Source: Streptomonospora nanhaiensis
GTDB taxonomy: Bacteria > Actinomycetota > Actinomycetes > Streptosporangiales > Streptosporangiaceae
Reading direction: 5' to 3'
Assembly: GCF_013410565.1 (NCBI RefSeq)
Contig: NZ_JACCFO010000001.1
Span: forward strand, 2,170,001-2,234,000
DNA: 64,000 bases
Shown here: positions 1 to 7,465 of the stretch, one piece after another
Position numbering within the stretch: the stretch's first letter is position 1
How the letters are laid out: every line of letters starts with the position of its first letter
Position numbers and translations under genes: made by a program
The notes under the pieces: model-generated
What the model saw: only the letters and a program-made list of their open reading frames with translations
What the model was told of the DNA's origin: nothing
Database searches by the model: none

Positions 1-58
1 ATTCTCGCGCTGCGAACGGCACCGCTGCGACGAGCGGTAGAACGATGGACACCCACAC
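1..58 (-). CDS. Possible N-terminus of a membrane protein, cut by the window edge
   Basis: A leftward reading frame opens with GTG at 58 and runs off the window after 19 codons. The visible residues (VWVSIVLPLVAAVPFAARE) form one hydrophobic segment ending in basic and acidic residues, as at the N-terminus of M56-type or other polytopic membrane proteins. Upstream on the same strand is a TTGACG hexamer (103-108) and, further out, the phased direct repeats at 157-196. The family cannot be named from 19 residues, and the start is inferred only from hydrophobicity. Confidence 0.3.
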   Translation of the reverse strand, partial: MWVSIVLPLVAAVPFAARE

Positions 59-156
59 GGCTGTCTCGAAACGGGGATCCGAGTGGGGTACTGCCGGGCA
101 CGCGTCAACAACGATACTTCGCGATATGCCGGGAATTCACCGTGATCGGGCCGACA

Positions 157-196
157 TCAGGCAGGTGTCAGGGGCCTGTCAGGGGGATATCAGGGG
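157..196. repeat. Four TCAGG direct repeats with 11-bp spacing
   Basis: TCAGG starts at 157, 168, 179 and 190, and the last three copies are TCAGGGG. The unit is therefore a heptamer plus a 4-bp spacer, one helical turn apart. This geometry is known for SARP and OmpR/PhoP-type activators. The tract lies 49-88 bp upstream of a TTGACG hexamer for the leftward gene. The rest of 59-426 is very GC-rich and I see no gene in it. Confidence 0.5.
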
Positions 197-426
197 TACC
201 CCCGGCCGCTGAGCGGCGCCGACGGCGGGCGCGGGCGCCGGGGCGGCCGCGGCTCGCGCCGGGCGGCCCGCGGCGGACCGCATTCGGCCGGCCGCGGCGG
301 GAACTTCCGGCCCGGCGGCACAGGGCGCGTCAGGCCCGCGGGGAGGCCCGCCCCCGGCCCCAAAGGAGGCCCCGCGGGAGAGCCGGCACCGGTCGCGCGG
401 CGCCGGGCGCGCCGCGCGGGCCCGGC

Positions 427-774
427 TCAGCCGGCGGCCACCGGGGTGGTCTCGCCGGGCGGCAGGTGCTCCTGGGCCACGCCCCACACCACGCGCAGCA
501 GGTCCTCCAAAGCGTGCACCAGCGCGGCGTCGACGAGTTGGTAGCTGACCTGCCGGCCGCGCGCGGTGGTGGCGACCAGGCCGCACTCCCGCAGGCACGC
601 CAGGTGGTTGGAGACGTTCTGCCGGGTAAGACCCAACTGCTCGGCCAGGTGCGCCGGGTAGTCGGGGCCCTCCAGCAGGGCCAGCAGGAGCCGGCAGCGG
701 GTGGGGTCGGCCAGTGCCCGGCCCAGGCGCTGGATCGCGGCGAGGCGCTGCTCGGAAGTCAACATGAAAACCAT
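427..774 (-). CDS. cmtR: CmtR-like ArsR-family metal-sensing repressor
   Basis: A 115-residue winged-helix repressor. The stretch LGRALADPTRCRLLLALLEG and the recognition segment LGLTRQNVSNHLACLRECGL closely resemble mycobacterial CmtR, a Cd(II)/Pb(II) sensor. Both cysteines of the recognition-helix region (CLREC) are present. The third CmtR ligand near the C-terminus (Cys102) is absent: the tail reads QEHLPPGETTPVAAG. The gene is divergent from a cation diffusion facilitator, so the likely role is metal-relieved repression of efflux and of itself. Start ATG 774 is chosen; ATG 765 is also possible. The ArsR assignment is firm, the CmtR subtype probable, and the metal unknown. Confidence 0.85.
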   Translation of the reverse strand: MVFMLTSEQRLAAIQRLGRALADPTRCRLLLALLEGPDYPAHLAEQLGLTRQNVSNHLACLRECGLVATTARGRQVSYQLVDAALVHALEDLLRVVWGVAQEHLPPGETTPVAAG

Positions 775-776
775 TT

Positions 777-792
777 TACAGCGTTTGCTGTA
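777..792. promoter_or_regulatory. Inverted-repeat operator between cmtR and the efflux gene
   Basis: TACAGCGTTTGCTGTA is a 6-bp perfect inverted repeat with a 4-bp spacer, immediately upstream of the repressor start. A second, looser dyad (ACAG-N6-CTGT, 796-809) follows within an AT-rich stretch (775-835) that stands out from its surroundings. The position fits an ArsR-family operator controlling both divergent genes. Confidence 0.6.
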
Positions 793-868
793 TAGACAGT
801 CCAGGCTGTATAAACAGTGGCGACTGAACAGTAGGCACTCGGGCGCCGCCCGCGCGAGGAGGATCCGC

Positions 869-1780
869 ATGGGCCACGGACACGGCCACGGCCACGCCAC
901 GGCCGCCGCCGCCAACCGCTGGCGGCTGGCCGCCGCACTGGCGCTGATGCTGGGGGTGGCGGTGGTGCAGGTCGCCGGCGCCGCCACCTCGGGCAGCCTG
1001 GCGCTGCTGGCCGACGCCGGGCACACCGTCGCCGACTCCTTCGGCGTGGTGCTGGCCCTGGTGGCGGTGTGGGTCGCCGCACGGCCGCCCAGCGCCGACC
1101 GCACGTTCGGCCTCCAGCGCGCCGAGGTGCTGGCCGCCGCCCTCAACGCCCTCACCCTCTTCGCCCTGTGCGGGTTCGTCGCCGTCGAGGCCGTGCGGCG
1201 GCTGCTGGACCCCCAGCCGGTCGCCGGCCCCTGGGTGGCGGCCGTGGCCGCGGTGGGACTGGCCGCCAACGTGGTCGCGCTGCTGGTGCTGCGCGGCGGC
1301 CAGCGCGACAGCCTCAACGTCCGCGGCGCCTACCTGGAGGTCATGGGCGACGCCCTGGCCTCGGTGGGCGTGCTGGTGGGCGGCGGGCTGATCTGGCTCA
1401 CCGGCTGGGAGCGGGTCGACTCCCTGGTCTCCCTGGCCGTCTCCGCCTTCATCGTGCCGCGCGCCTGGAGCCTGCTGCGCGAGGCCGTGCACGTCCTGCT
1501 GGAGGCCACGCCGCGCAACGTCGACCTCGACGAGGTCCGCGCCCACCTGATGCGCCAGCCCGGCGTGCTGGACGTCCACGACCTGCACGCCTGGACCATC
1601 ACCTCGGGCACCCCGGTGATGTCGGCGCACGTGGTGGTCGAGGACGGCCGCCTGGCCGACGCCGGGCGCGTGCTGGACGACCTGCACGCGTGTCTGTCCG
1701 GGCACTTCGACGTCGAGCACTCCACACTGCAACTGGAGCCCGCCGGCCACGTCGAGCACGAGGGCCCCTGCCACGCCTGA
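869..1780 (+). CDS. Cation diffusion facilitator (CzcD-type) metal efflux protein
   Basis: A 303-residue inner-membrane antiporter of the CDF family, expected to export Zn(II), Cd(II) or similar ions against protons. The N-terminus has a short His-rich tag (MGHGHGHGHA). The metal-site motif HTVAD of helix 2 (LLADAGHTVADSFG) and VMGDALAS of helix 5 match the two halves of the transport site, and a cytoplasmic C-terminal domain follows helix 6. AGGAGG lies just upstream of ATG 869. Divergent pairing with the CmtR-like repressor implies induction by the exported metal. A terminator hairpin follows. Confidence 0.92.
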   Translation: MGHGHGHGHATAAAANRWRLAAALALMLGVAVVQVAGAATSGSLALLADAGHTVADSFGVVLALVAVWVAARPPSADRTFGLQRAEVLAAALNALTLFALCGFVAVEAVRRLLDPQPVAGPWVAAVAAVGLAANVVALLVLRGGQRDSLNVRGAYLEVMGDALASVGVLVGGGLIWLTGWERVDSLVSLAVSAFIVPRAWSLLREAVHVLLEATPRNVDLDEVRAHLMRQPGVLDVHDLHAWTITSGTPVMSAHVVVEDGRLADAGRVLDDLHACLSGHFDVEHSTLQLEPAGHVEHEGPCHA

Positions 1781-1785
1781 GCCGC

Positions 1786-1817
1786 CCCCGCCGGGCGCGC
1801 CGCACCGCCCGGCGGGG
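1786..1817 (+). terminator. Hairpin terminator after the CDF gene
   Basis: CCCCGCCGGGCG (1786-1797) pairs perfectly with CGCCCGGCGGGG (1806-1817) around an 8-nt loop, starting 5 nt after the stop codon. There is no T-run, which is common in high-GC actinobacteria. Confidence 0.6.
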
Positions 1818-2016
1818 TATCGTCATCGGACCCCAACGGTGCGGACAGGTCGTGACCTGGACAAAGCACCGAAGGGGTCGGCAACGTCGCCGCCCGGCCG
1901 GGGCGGGCGCCTGCGCGCCCCCGCCGGCCGCCCGGCACGCCCTCGGGCGCGCCGGGCGCGGGCCGCGGCGGAGCCGGTGCGTCACGACGTCGACCAGCTT
2001 GTGGGGAGCGCGATAC

Positions 2017-3306
2017 ATGACCGAGGGACGGAGCCCGGGCGCGATCGGCGGGGCCGGCAGGCCCAGCGGCCTCAACAGGCTCACCGACGCCCTCCGCGAG
2101 GACGTCGTCAGCGGTTTCCTGCTGATCGCGGGCGCCGTGGTCGCACTGGTCTGGGCCAACTCCCCCTGGGCCGGGGCCTATGAGTCCATCCGGACCTTCT
2201 CCTTCGGCCCGGAGCCGCTGCACCTGCACCTGAGCGTCGAGGCGTGGGCCGCCGACGGCCTGCTGGCGATCTTCTTCTTCGTCGTCGGCAACGAGCTCAA
2301 GCAGGAGTTCGTGCACGGCGAGCTGCGCAACCCGCGCCGCGCCATGCTGCCCATCATCGCGGCGCTGTGCGGCATGGTCGTGCCCGCCACCATCTACGCG
2401 CTGATCAACCTGGGCAACCCCGACGCCCTGGGCGGCTGGGGCATCCCCATGGCCACCGACATCGCCTTCGCGGTCGCCATCCTCGCCGTCGTCGGCCGCT
2501 ACCTGCCCCCCGCGCTGCGCACCTTCCTGCTCACCCTGGCCATCGTGGACGACCTCGGCGCGATCGTCGTCATCGCCGTCTTCTACACCGACCACCTGGC
2601 GTTCCTGCCGCTGCTGGGCGCGATCGCCCTCCTCGCCGTCTTCGGCTACCTCCAGCGCGGCCGGGGCCTGGCCGCCGCGCTGGACCGCTCCCCCGTGCCC
2701 AACTGGGTCGTCTACATCCCCCTCGCCGTCACGGCCTGGGCGCTGATGCACGCCAGCGGCGTGCACGCCACCATCGCCGGCGTGGCCATGGGCATGCTCA
2801 TGCGCACCGTCGCCCTGCCCGGCGAGGAGACCGACCCCAGCCACCGCGCCGAGCACGTCATCCGCCCCTGGTCCTCCGGCGTGGTGCTGCCCTTCTTCGC
2901 GATGATGTCGGCGGGCGTGGCCTTCACCGGCCTGGACGCGATCTTCTCCGACACCGCCGCGCTCGGCGTGATCGTCGGCCTGGTCTGCGGCAAGCTCCTG
3001 GGCATCTTCGGCGGCTCCTGGATCACCACCAAGGTCACCAGCGCCGAACTCAACCCCTCGCTGCGCTGGGTCGACATCTTCGGCATGTCGCTGCTGGCCG
3101 GGATCGGCTTCACGGTGTCGCTGCTGGTGACCGAGCTGTCCTTCCCCGAGCACCCGGAGATGATGGAGGACGCCAAGGCCGGCGTGCTGGTGGCCTCGCT
3201 GGTTGCCACGGTGCTGGCCGCCCTGGTGCTGGGCGTGCGCAGCGCCCACTACCGGCGCCACGGCTACGACACCGCCGAGGCGGGCGCCGGAGCCGCCGGG
3301 TCCTGA
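2017..3306 (+). CDS. nhaA: Na+/H+ antiporter NhaA
   Basis: A 429-residue NhaA-family antiporter that exports Na+ in exchange for protons across the cytoplasmic membrane. Hallmarks are the MATDIAFAVAILAV segment and the double aspartate in LAIVDDLGAIVVIAVFYT, the ion-binding pair of the family (D163/D164 in E. coli), followed by GVHATIAGVAMG. Hydrophobic segments run throughout, and the length is slightly above the typical 390. ATG 2017 follows GGGGAG and opens an N-terminal tail of about 25 polar residues. KtrB and KtrA lie downstream on the same strand, linking Na+ and K+ homeostasis. Confidence 0.95.
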   Translation: MTEGRSPGAIGGAGRPSGLNRLTDALREDVVSGFLLIAGAVVALVWANSPWAGAYESIRTFSFGPEPLHLHLSVEAWAADGLLAIFFFVVGNELKQEFVHGELRNPRRAMLPIIAALCGMVVPATIYALINLGNPDALGGWGIPMATDIAFAVAILAVVGRYLPPALRTFLLTLAIVDDLGAIVVIAVFYTDHLAFLPLLGAIALLAVFGYLQRGRGLAAALDRSPVPNWVVYIPLAVTAWALMHASGVHATIAGVAMGMLMRTVALPGEETDPSHRAEHVIRPWSSGVVLPFFAMMSAGVAFTGLDAIFSDTAALGVIVGLVCGKLLGIFGGSWITTKVTSAELNPSLRWVDIFGMSLLAGIGFTVSLLVTELSFPEHPEMMEDAKAGVLVASLVATVLAALVLGVRSAHYRRHGYDTAEAGAGAAGS

Positions 3307-3481
3307 ACCGGCCCCGCCTTCGGTGGCATCATGAGCCGACGGGCCCGACACGCGGCGTTGGCCCCGCGGCCGGGCGCGGAACGCGGTTGGATGGTGGTGC
3401 GTTCCCCGTCCAGGTGCGCCGGGACCCGCGGCCGGCCGCGGCCCCACCGAAGGCCACCCCAGCACCCCGATCAGGACCCCG

Positions 3482-4912
3482 ATGCGAACACCCCAGCCTG
3501 ACCGCGCCCAGACCGTGCGCAGCGCCGTCTACCGCAGGCTGGCGCGGCTCTGGCGGCGCCCCACGCTGCCGCGCGACATCCCCCGCGCCCTGTGGGGCCG
3601 CCCGGCGCGCGTGTTCGTGCTGCTGTTCGTGGTCGCCGACCTGCTGGGCGCGCTGGTCCTGCTGCTGCCCGCCGCCCACGCCGAGGGCGAGAGCCTCACC
3701 GTGGTCGAGGCGCTGTTCACCGCCACCAGCGCGCTGGCGGTGTGCGGGCTGGCGGTCATCGGGCTGGGCAGCGAGCTGTCGGTGTTCGGCGAACTGGTGG
3801 TGGCCGCGCTGGTCCAGGTCGGCGGCATCGGGATCATGACCCTGGCCTCGGTGCTGGGCGTGGTGGTCATCCACCGCTTCGGGCTGCGCATGCAGCTCAC
3901 GGTGCAGGCCGAGACCCGCAGCCTCAGTGTCGGCGACGTCAGCGGGATCGTGGGCCGCGTGGTGCGCACCAGCCTGCTGTGCGAGGCGGTGCTGGCGGCG
4001 GTGATCGTGCCGCGCCTGTGGCTGTCCCACGGCATGTCCCCGCTGGAGGTGCTCTACAGCGGGGCCTTCCACTCGATCATGGCCTTCAACAACGCCGGGC
4101 TGTCCCTCTACGACGACAGCCTCACCCGGTTCTCCGGCGACCCCGTCATCCTGCTGCCCATCGCCGCGGCCACCATCGTGGGCGGGCTGGGCTTCCCGGT
4201 GCTGCTGGAGCTGCGCCGCCACCTGCGCAGCCCCCGGCGCTGGAGCCTGCACACCAAGCTGACCATGACCACCACGGGGCTGCTGTTCGCGGCCGGGATC
4301 GTGCTGGTCCCCCTCCTGGAGTGGACCAACCCCGCCACCCTGGGCGGCCTCAGCACCGAGGCGCGGCTGGTCAACGGGATCTTCCACGGGATCATGCCGC
4401 GCAGCGGCGGGTTCAACACGGTGGACGTGGGCGCCATGGAGGAGTCCACGCTGCTGGTCACGATCATGCTGATGTTCGTGGGCAACGGCAGCGGCAGCAC
4501 GGCCGGCGGCATCAAGGTGGCCACGCTGGCGGTGCTGTTCCTGGTGGTGTGGGCGGAGATCCGCGGCCACCCCCACGTCCACGTCTTCGGCCGCCGCCTC
4601 CCGCCCTCGGTGATCCGCGAGGCACTGAGCCTGACGTTCCTGTCGATGACGGTGGTCGTGGCCTCCACGGTGGCGCTGCTGGTGGCCACGACCTACCCGC
4701 TGGAGGTCGTGCTCTTCGAGGTGGTGTCGGCCTCGGGCGTGGTGGGGCTGTCCACCGGGATCACCGGCGACCTGCCCGAGGGGGCGCAGCTGCTGCTGGT
4801 CGTGCTCATGCTGGCCGGCCGGATCGGCCCCATCACGTTCGCCTCGGCGCTGGCCCTGCGCGAGCACACCCGGCGCTACGATCTGGCCGAGTCGCGTCCG
4901 ATTATTGGTTAG
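3482..4912 (+). CDS. ktrB: K+ uptake channel subunit KtrB/TrkH family
   Basis: A 476-residue TrkH/KtrB-type K+ transporter built from four pore-loop repeats. The loop sequences SALAVCGLAVIG, NNAGLSLYDD, RSGGFNTVDVG and SGVVGLSTGIT carry the selectivity-filter glycines. The second loop also has the FHSIMAFNNAG signature of the family. The length fits KtrB better than the longer TrkH. The gating partner follows 43 bases downstream. Together they should form a Na+-dependent, nucleotide-gated K+ uptake system, as known for KtrAB. The 175-base gap before it contains a 16-bp GC palindrome (3426-3441) but no clear promoter. Confidence 0.93.
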   Translation: MRTPQPDRAQTVRSAVYRRLARLWRRPTLPRDIPRALWGRPARVFVLLFVVADLLGALVLLLPAAHAEGESLTVVEALFTATSALAVCGLAVIGLGSELSVFGELVVAALVQVGGIGIMTLASVLGVVVIHRFGLRMQLTVQAETRSLSVGDVSGIVGRVVRTSLLCEAVLAAVIVPRLWLSHGMSPLEVLYSGAFHSIMAFNNAGLSLYDDSLTRFSGDPVILLPIAAATIVGGLGFPVLLELRRHLRSPRRWSLHTKLTMTTTGLLFAAGIVLVPLLEWTNPATLGGLSTEARLVNGIFHGIMPRSGGFNTVDVGAMEESTLLVTIMLMFVGNGSGSTAGGIKVATLAVLFLVVWAEIRGHPHVHVFGRRLPPSVIREALSLTFLSMTVVVASTVALLVATTYPLEVVLFEVVSASGVVGLSTGITGDLPEGAQLLLVVLMLAGRIGPITFASALALREHTRRYDLAESRPIIG

Positions 4913-4955
4913 AGGACCCGGCGCAGGGCCGGGCCGCAACGGGACGGAGAACACA

Positions 4956-5624
4956 GTGCAGCGGAGCAGGCCAAACGACAAGCGCGTGCTCGTCATCGGG
5001 CTGGGGCGCTTCGGCAGCTCCCTGGCCCTGGAGCTGGTGGCGCACGGCTGGGAGGTGCTGGGCATGGACTCCAACCCGCGCCTGGTGCAGGCCTACGCCG
5101 AGTCGCTGACCCACACCGTGGTGGCCGACGCCACCGACGACGAGGCGCTGCGCCAGGTCGGCGCGCACGAGTTCACCCGGGCGGTCGTGGCGATCGGCAC
5201 CCACCTGGAGGAGAGCATCCTGGCCGCCTCGCTCCTGGTGGACATGGGCGTGCCGCACATCTGGGCCAAGGCCACCAGCCGCCGGCACGGCCGCATCCTG
5301 CAGCAGATCGGCGCCCACCACGTCGTCCTGCCCGAGCACGACATGGGCGAGCGCGTGGCGCACCTGGTCTCGGGGCGGATGCTCGACTACGTCGAGATCG
5401 AGGAGGACTTCGCGCTGGGCAAGACCAAGGCGCCGCGCGAGATGATCGGCCGCAAGCTGGGCGAGACCAAGGTGCGCACCAAGCACGGCATCACGGTGGT
5501 GTGCATCAAGCGCCACGGCGAGCAGTTCACCTACGCCACGGCCGACACCGTTCCGCAGAAGGGCGACATCATCGTGGTCGCCGGCAAGACCGACGCCGTG
5601 GAGCGGTTCGCCGAGATCAACTGA
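4956..5624 (+). CDS. ktrA: K+ uptake regulatory subunit KtrA (RCK domain)
   Basis: A 222-residue cytoplasmic gating ring subunit. The N-terminal RCK/TrkA-N Rossmann domain shows VLVIGLGRFGSSLALELV with the GxGxxG loop and an acidic residue after strand 2 (GMDSNP). A TrkA-C domain occupies roughly the last 80 residues. It binds adenine nucleotides and controls the adjacent KtrB pore. GTG 4956 with GGACGGAG upstream is chosen because an in-frame codon further upstream would lie before ktrB ends. The gene almost certainly shares a transcript with ktrB. Confidence 0.92.
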   Translation: MQRSRPNDKRVLVIGLGRFGSSLALELVAHGWEVLGMDSNPRLVQAYAESLTHTVVADATDDEALRQVGAHEFTRAVVAIGTHLEESILAASLLVDMGVPHIWAKATSRRHGRILQQIGAHHVVLPEHDMGERVAHLVSGRMLDYVEIEEDFALGKTKAPREMIGRKLGETKVRTKHGITVVCIKRHGEQFTYATADTVPQKGDIIVVAGKTDAVERFAEIN

Positions 5625-5716
5625 GGCCGGCACGCGTCCGCCCGTCCACACCCGCCGGTCCGGACATCACGGGACAACAGCCACATACGCCCCATATTGC
5701 TCACATTGCCGCAAAT

Positions 5717-5731
5717 TGACAACCATTTTCA
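5717..5731. promoter_or_regulatory. Zur-box-like operator
   Basis: TGACAACCATTTTCA fits the actinobacterial Zur consensus TGAAAATnATTTTCA in nearly every position and lies in an AT-rich patch 20 bases upstream of the zinc-binding lipoprotein start. Zur with bound zinc would repress the gene. Assignment is by consensus from memory and by the nature of the downstream gene. Confidence 0.7.
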
Positions 5732-5751
5732 TTTTCGCGATGATGGAGCCC

Positions 5752-6837
5752 ATGCGAGGACGGACGTATGTCAAGGTGGCCGCCGTGTGCGCGGCCGGGA
5801 TGCTCACCGTGGCGGGCTGCGGCACCGGCGGGGGCGGCGAGGGCGGGTCCGGCGAACGGCTCAGCGTCGTCACCGGCGTCTACCCGCTGGAGTGGCTGGC
5901 CGGGCAGGTGGGCGGCGACCACGTCGAGGTCGCCAACCTCACGGAGCCCGGGGCCGAGCCCCACGACCTCGAACTCACCCCGCGCCAGGTCGGCCAGGTG
6001 GCCGACGCCGACCTCGCCTTCTACGTCAGCGGCCTGCAGCCGGCGGTCGACGACGCCGTGGCCCAGCAGGGCGACGGCAACGCCCTCGACGTCGCCGACG
6101 TGGTCGAACTCCGCACGGCCGAGGAGAACGCCGCCGAGGAGTCCCACGACCACGGCGGCGAGGAGTCCCACGACGACGAGGGCGGCCACGACCACGCCGA
6201 GGAGGACCACGCGGCCGAGGAGTCCCACGACCACGCCGAGGACGCCCACGCCGAGGACGAGGGCGCCGAGGCGTCCCACGACGACGAGGGCGGCCACGAC
6301 GGCCACGACCATGGCGAGTTCGACCCGCACATGTGGCTCGACACCGACCGCATGGCCGAGGCCGCCTCGGGCCTGGCCGACCGGCTCGCCGAGATCGACC
6401 CCGACCACGCCGACGCCTACGCCGCCAACGCCGAGGAGGTCACCACCCTCCTCGACGGCATCCACGAGGACTACACCGCCGGCCTGGCCGACTGCCGCAG
6501 CCGCGACATCGTGGTCAGCCACACCGCGTTCGGCTACCTCGCCGCGCGCTACGACCTCCACCAGATCCCCGTGGCCGGGCTGGACTCCCACTCCGAGCCC
6601 TCGCCGGCGCGCATGGCCGAGGTCGCCGAGGTCGTCCGCGAGCACGACGTCCAGACCGTCTTCACCGAGCCGCTGACCAGCCCGGAGTCGGCCGAGACCA
6701 TCGCCGAGGAGACCGGAGCCGACACCGCCGTGCTCGACCCGCTGGAGGGGGTCACCGACGCCTCGCCCGGCGACGACTACCCCTCCATCATGCGCGGCAA
6801 CCTGGAGGCGCTGAGCACCGCGCTCGACTGCGGCTGA
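5752..6837 (+). CDS. znuA: ZnuA-like zinc-binding lipoprotein with a large His-rich loop
   Basis: A 361-residue cluster A-I substrate-binding protein for Zn(II) uptake. It begins with a lipoprotein signal (MRGRTYVKVAAVCAAGMLTV, then lipobox AGC), so it should be anchored outside the membrane. Conserved ligands appear as EPHDLE, DPHMW, SHTAFGYLA and the C-terminal FTEP region. Between about residues 120 and 190 is an acidic loop with some 13 histidines, which in ZnuA proteins gathers zinc. ATG 5752 is chosen because upstream starts overlap the Zur box; ATG 5740 and 5743 are alternatives. No ABC permease or ATPase gene is adjacent, so it must work with one encoded elsewhere. Confidence 0.9.
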   Translation: MRGRTYVKVAAVCAAGMLTVAGCGTGGGGEGGSGERLSVVTGVYPLEWLAGQVGGDHVEVANLTEPGAEPHDLELTPRQVGQVADADLAFYVSGLQPAVDDAVAQQGDGNALDVADVVELRTAEENAAEESHDHGGEESHDDEGGHDHAEEDHAAEESHDHAEDAHAEDEGAEASHDDEGGHDGHDHGEFDPHMWLDTDRMAEAASGLADRLAEIDPDHADAYAANAEEVTTLLDGIHEDYTAGLADCRSRDIVVSHTAFGYLAARYDLHQIPVAGLDSHSEPSPARMAEVAEVVREHDVQTVFTEPLTSPESAETIAEETGADTAVLDPLEGVTDASPGDDYPSIMRGNLEALSTALDCG

Positions 6838-6856
6838 CGCCGCGGGCGCACCGCCC

Positions 6857-6891
6857 GGGCCCGTTCCCCGCCGCGCGGGGGGAACGGGCCC
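6857..6891 (+). terminator. Terminator after znuA
   Basis: A perfect 13-bp stem (GGGCCCGTTCCCC at 6857-6869 with its complement at 6879-6891) and a 9-nt loop is followed by TTTCC. It is a convincing intrinsic terminator 20 bases after the stop codon. Confidence 0.8.
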
Positions 6892-6932
6892 TTTCCACGT
6901 CACAAATCAGTGGCGAGGGGCGGACAGAGAGT

Positions 6933-6980
6933 ATGCACGTGAGTTATCCTGATCAAAGTACGGTGCTGATGCACGTGCAT
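6933..6980. promoter_or_regulatory. ATGCACGTGCAT operator upstream of the DUF397 gene
   Basis: A perfect 12-bp palindrome ATGCACGTGCAT occupies 6969-6980, with a partial copy (ATGCACGT) at 6933-6940, 36 bp away. The identical palindrome recurs at 9168-9179 before the ATPase gene of the same cluster. It is probably the binding site of the XRE regulator encoded between them. Confidence 0.65.
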
Positions 6981-7048
6981 TGGACGGTGCAGTTAGCTGT
7001 GCTCCCCCGCTCTGTGAAACTGCGCCACCGACCCAGAGGAGTTTTCCC

Positions 7049-7282
7049 ATGGACGCCTACAACGGCATCGCGGCCTCCGAACTCCACGACGTCGCCTGGC
7101 AGAAGAGCCGGCGCAGCAACCACCAGGGCACCTGCGTCGAGATGGCGCGCCTGTCCGACGGGTCCATCGCCATGCGCAACTCCCGCTTTCCCGACGGCCC
7201 CGCGCTGGTCTACACCCAGGCCGAGATCGACGCCCTGATCCTCGGCGCCAAGGACGGCGACTTCGACAACCTGCTGGGGTAG
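7049..7282 (+). CDS. DUF397 small protein
   Basis: A 77-residue protein with the DUF397 core WQKSRRSNHQGTCVEMARL, then IAMRNSRFPDGPALVYTQAE and a C-terminal acidic helix. DUF397 proteins are actinobacterial partners of XRE regulators in whiJ/abaA-type clusters, where they are thought to oppose the DNA-binding protein. The molecular mechanism is not settled. ATG 7049 has AGAGGAG at ideal distance. It converges with the XRE gene, and the operator-like palindromes lie 70-115 bases upstream. Confidence 0.9.
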   Translation: MDAYNGIAASELHDVAWQKSRRSNHQGTCVEMARLSDGSIAMRNSRFPDGPALVYTQAEIDALILGAKDGDFDNLLG

Positions 7283-7465
7283 CCCCCGGCCGACCCGCCC
7301 ATGCGCCGCCCCCCCGGCGCGTGGTCAGGGCTCCGCGAACGGCCTGCGGGCCGGTCGCGGGGCCCTTCTTGCGCTGCGCGTCCGAGGCGTCGCGCCTCAC
7401 GGGGCGGAGCAAGGCCGGACCGCCTCGGCGCCGCGCGGAACGGCTCCGGGCCGCTCCGCAGGGGC

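Noticed and set aside
142-795. Open frame on the plus strand over the cmtR-like gene and its downstream region
   Set aside because: Arg/Gly/Pro-rich without motif, and antisense to the clear ArsR-family repressor at 427-774.
3307-3481. Cyclic-di-AMP (ydaO) or Mg riboswitch before ktrB
   Set aside because: The gap contains a GC palindrome but none of the conserved ydaO sequence blocks, and it is too short.
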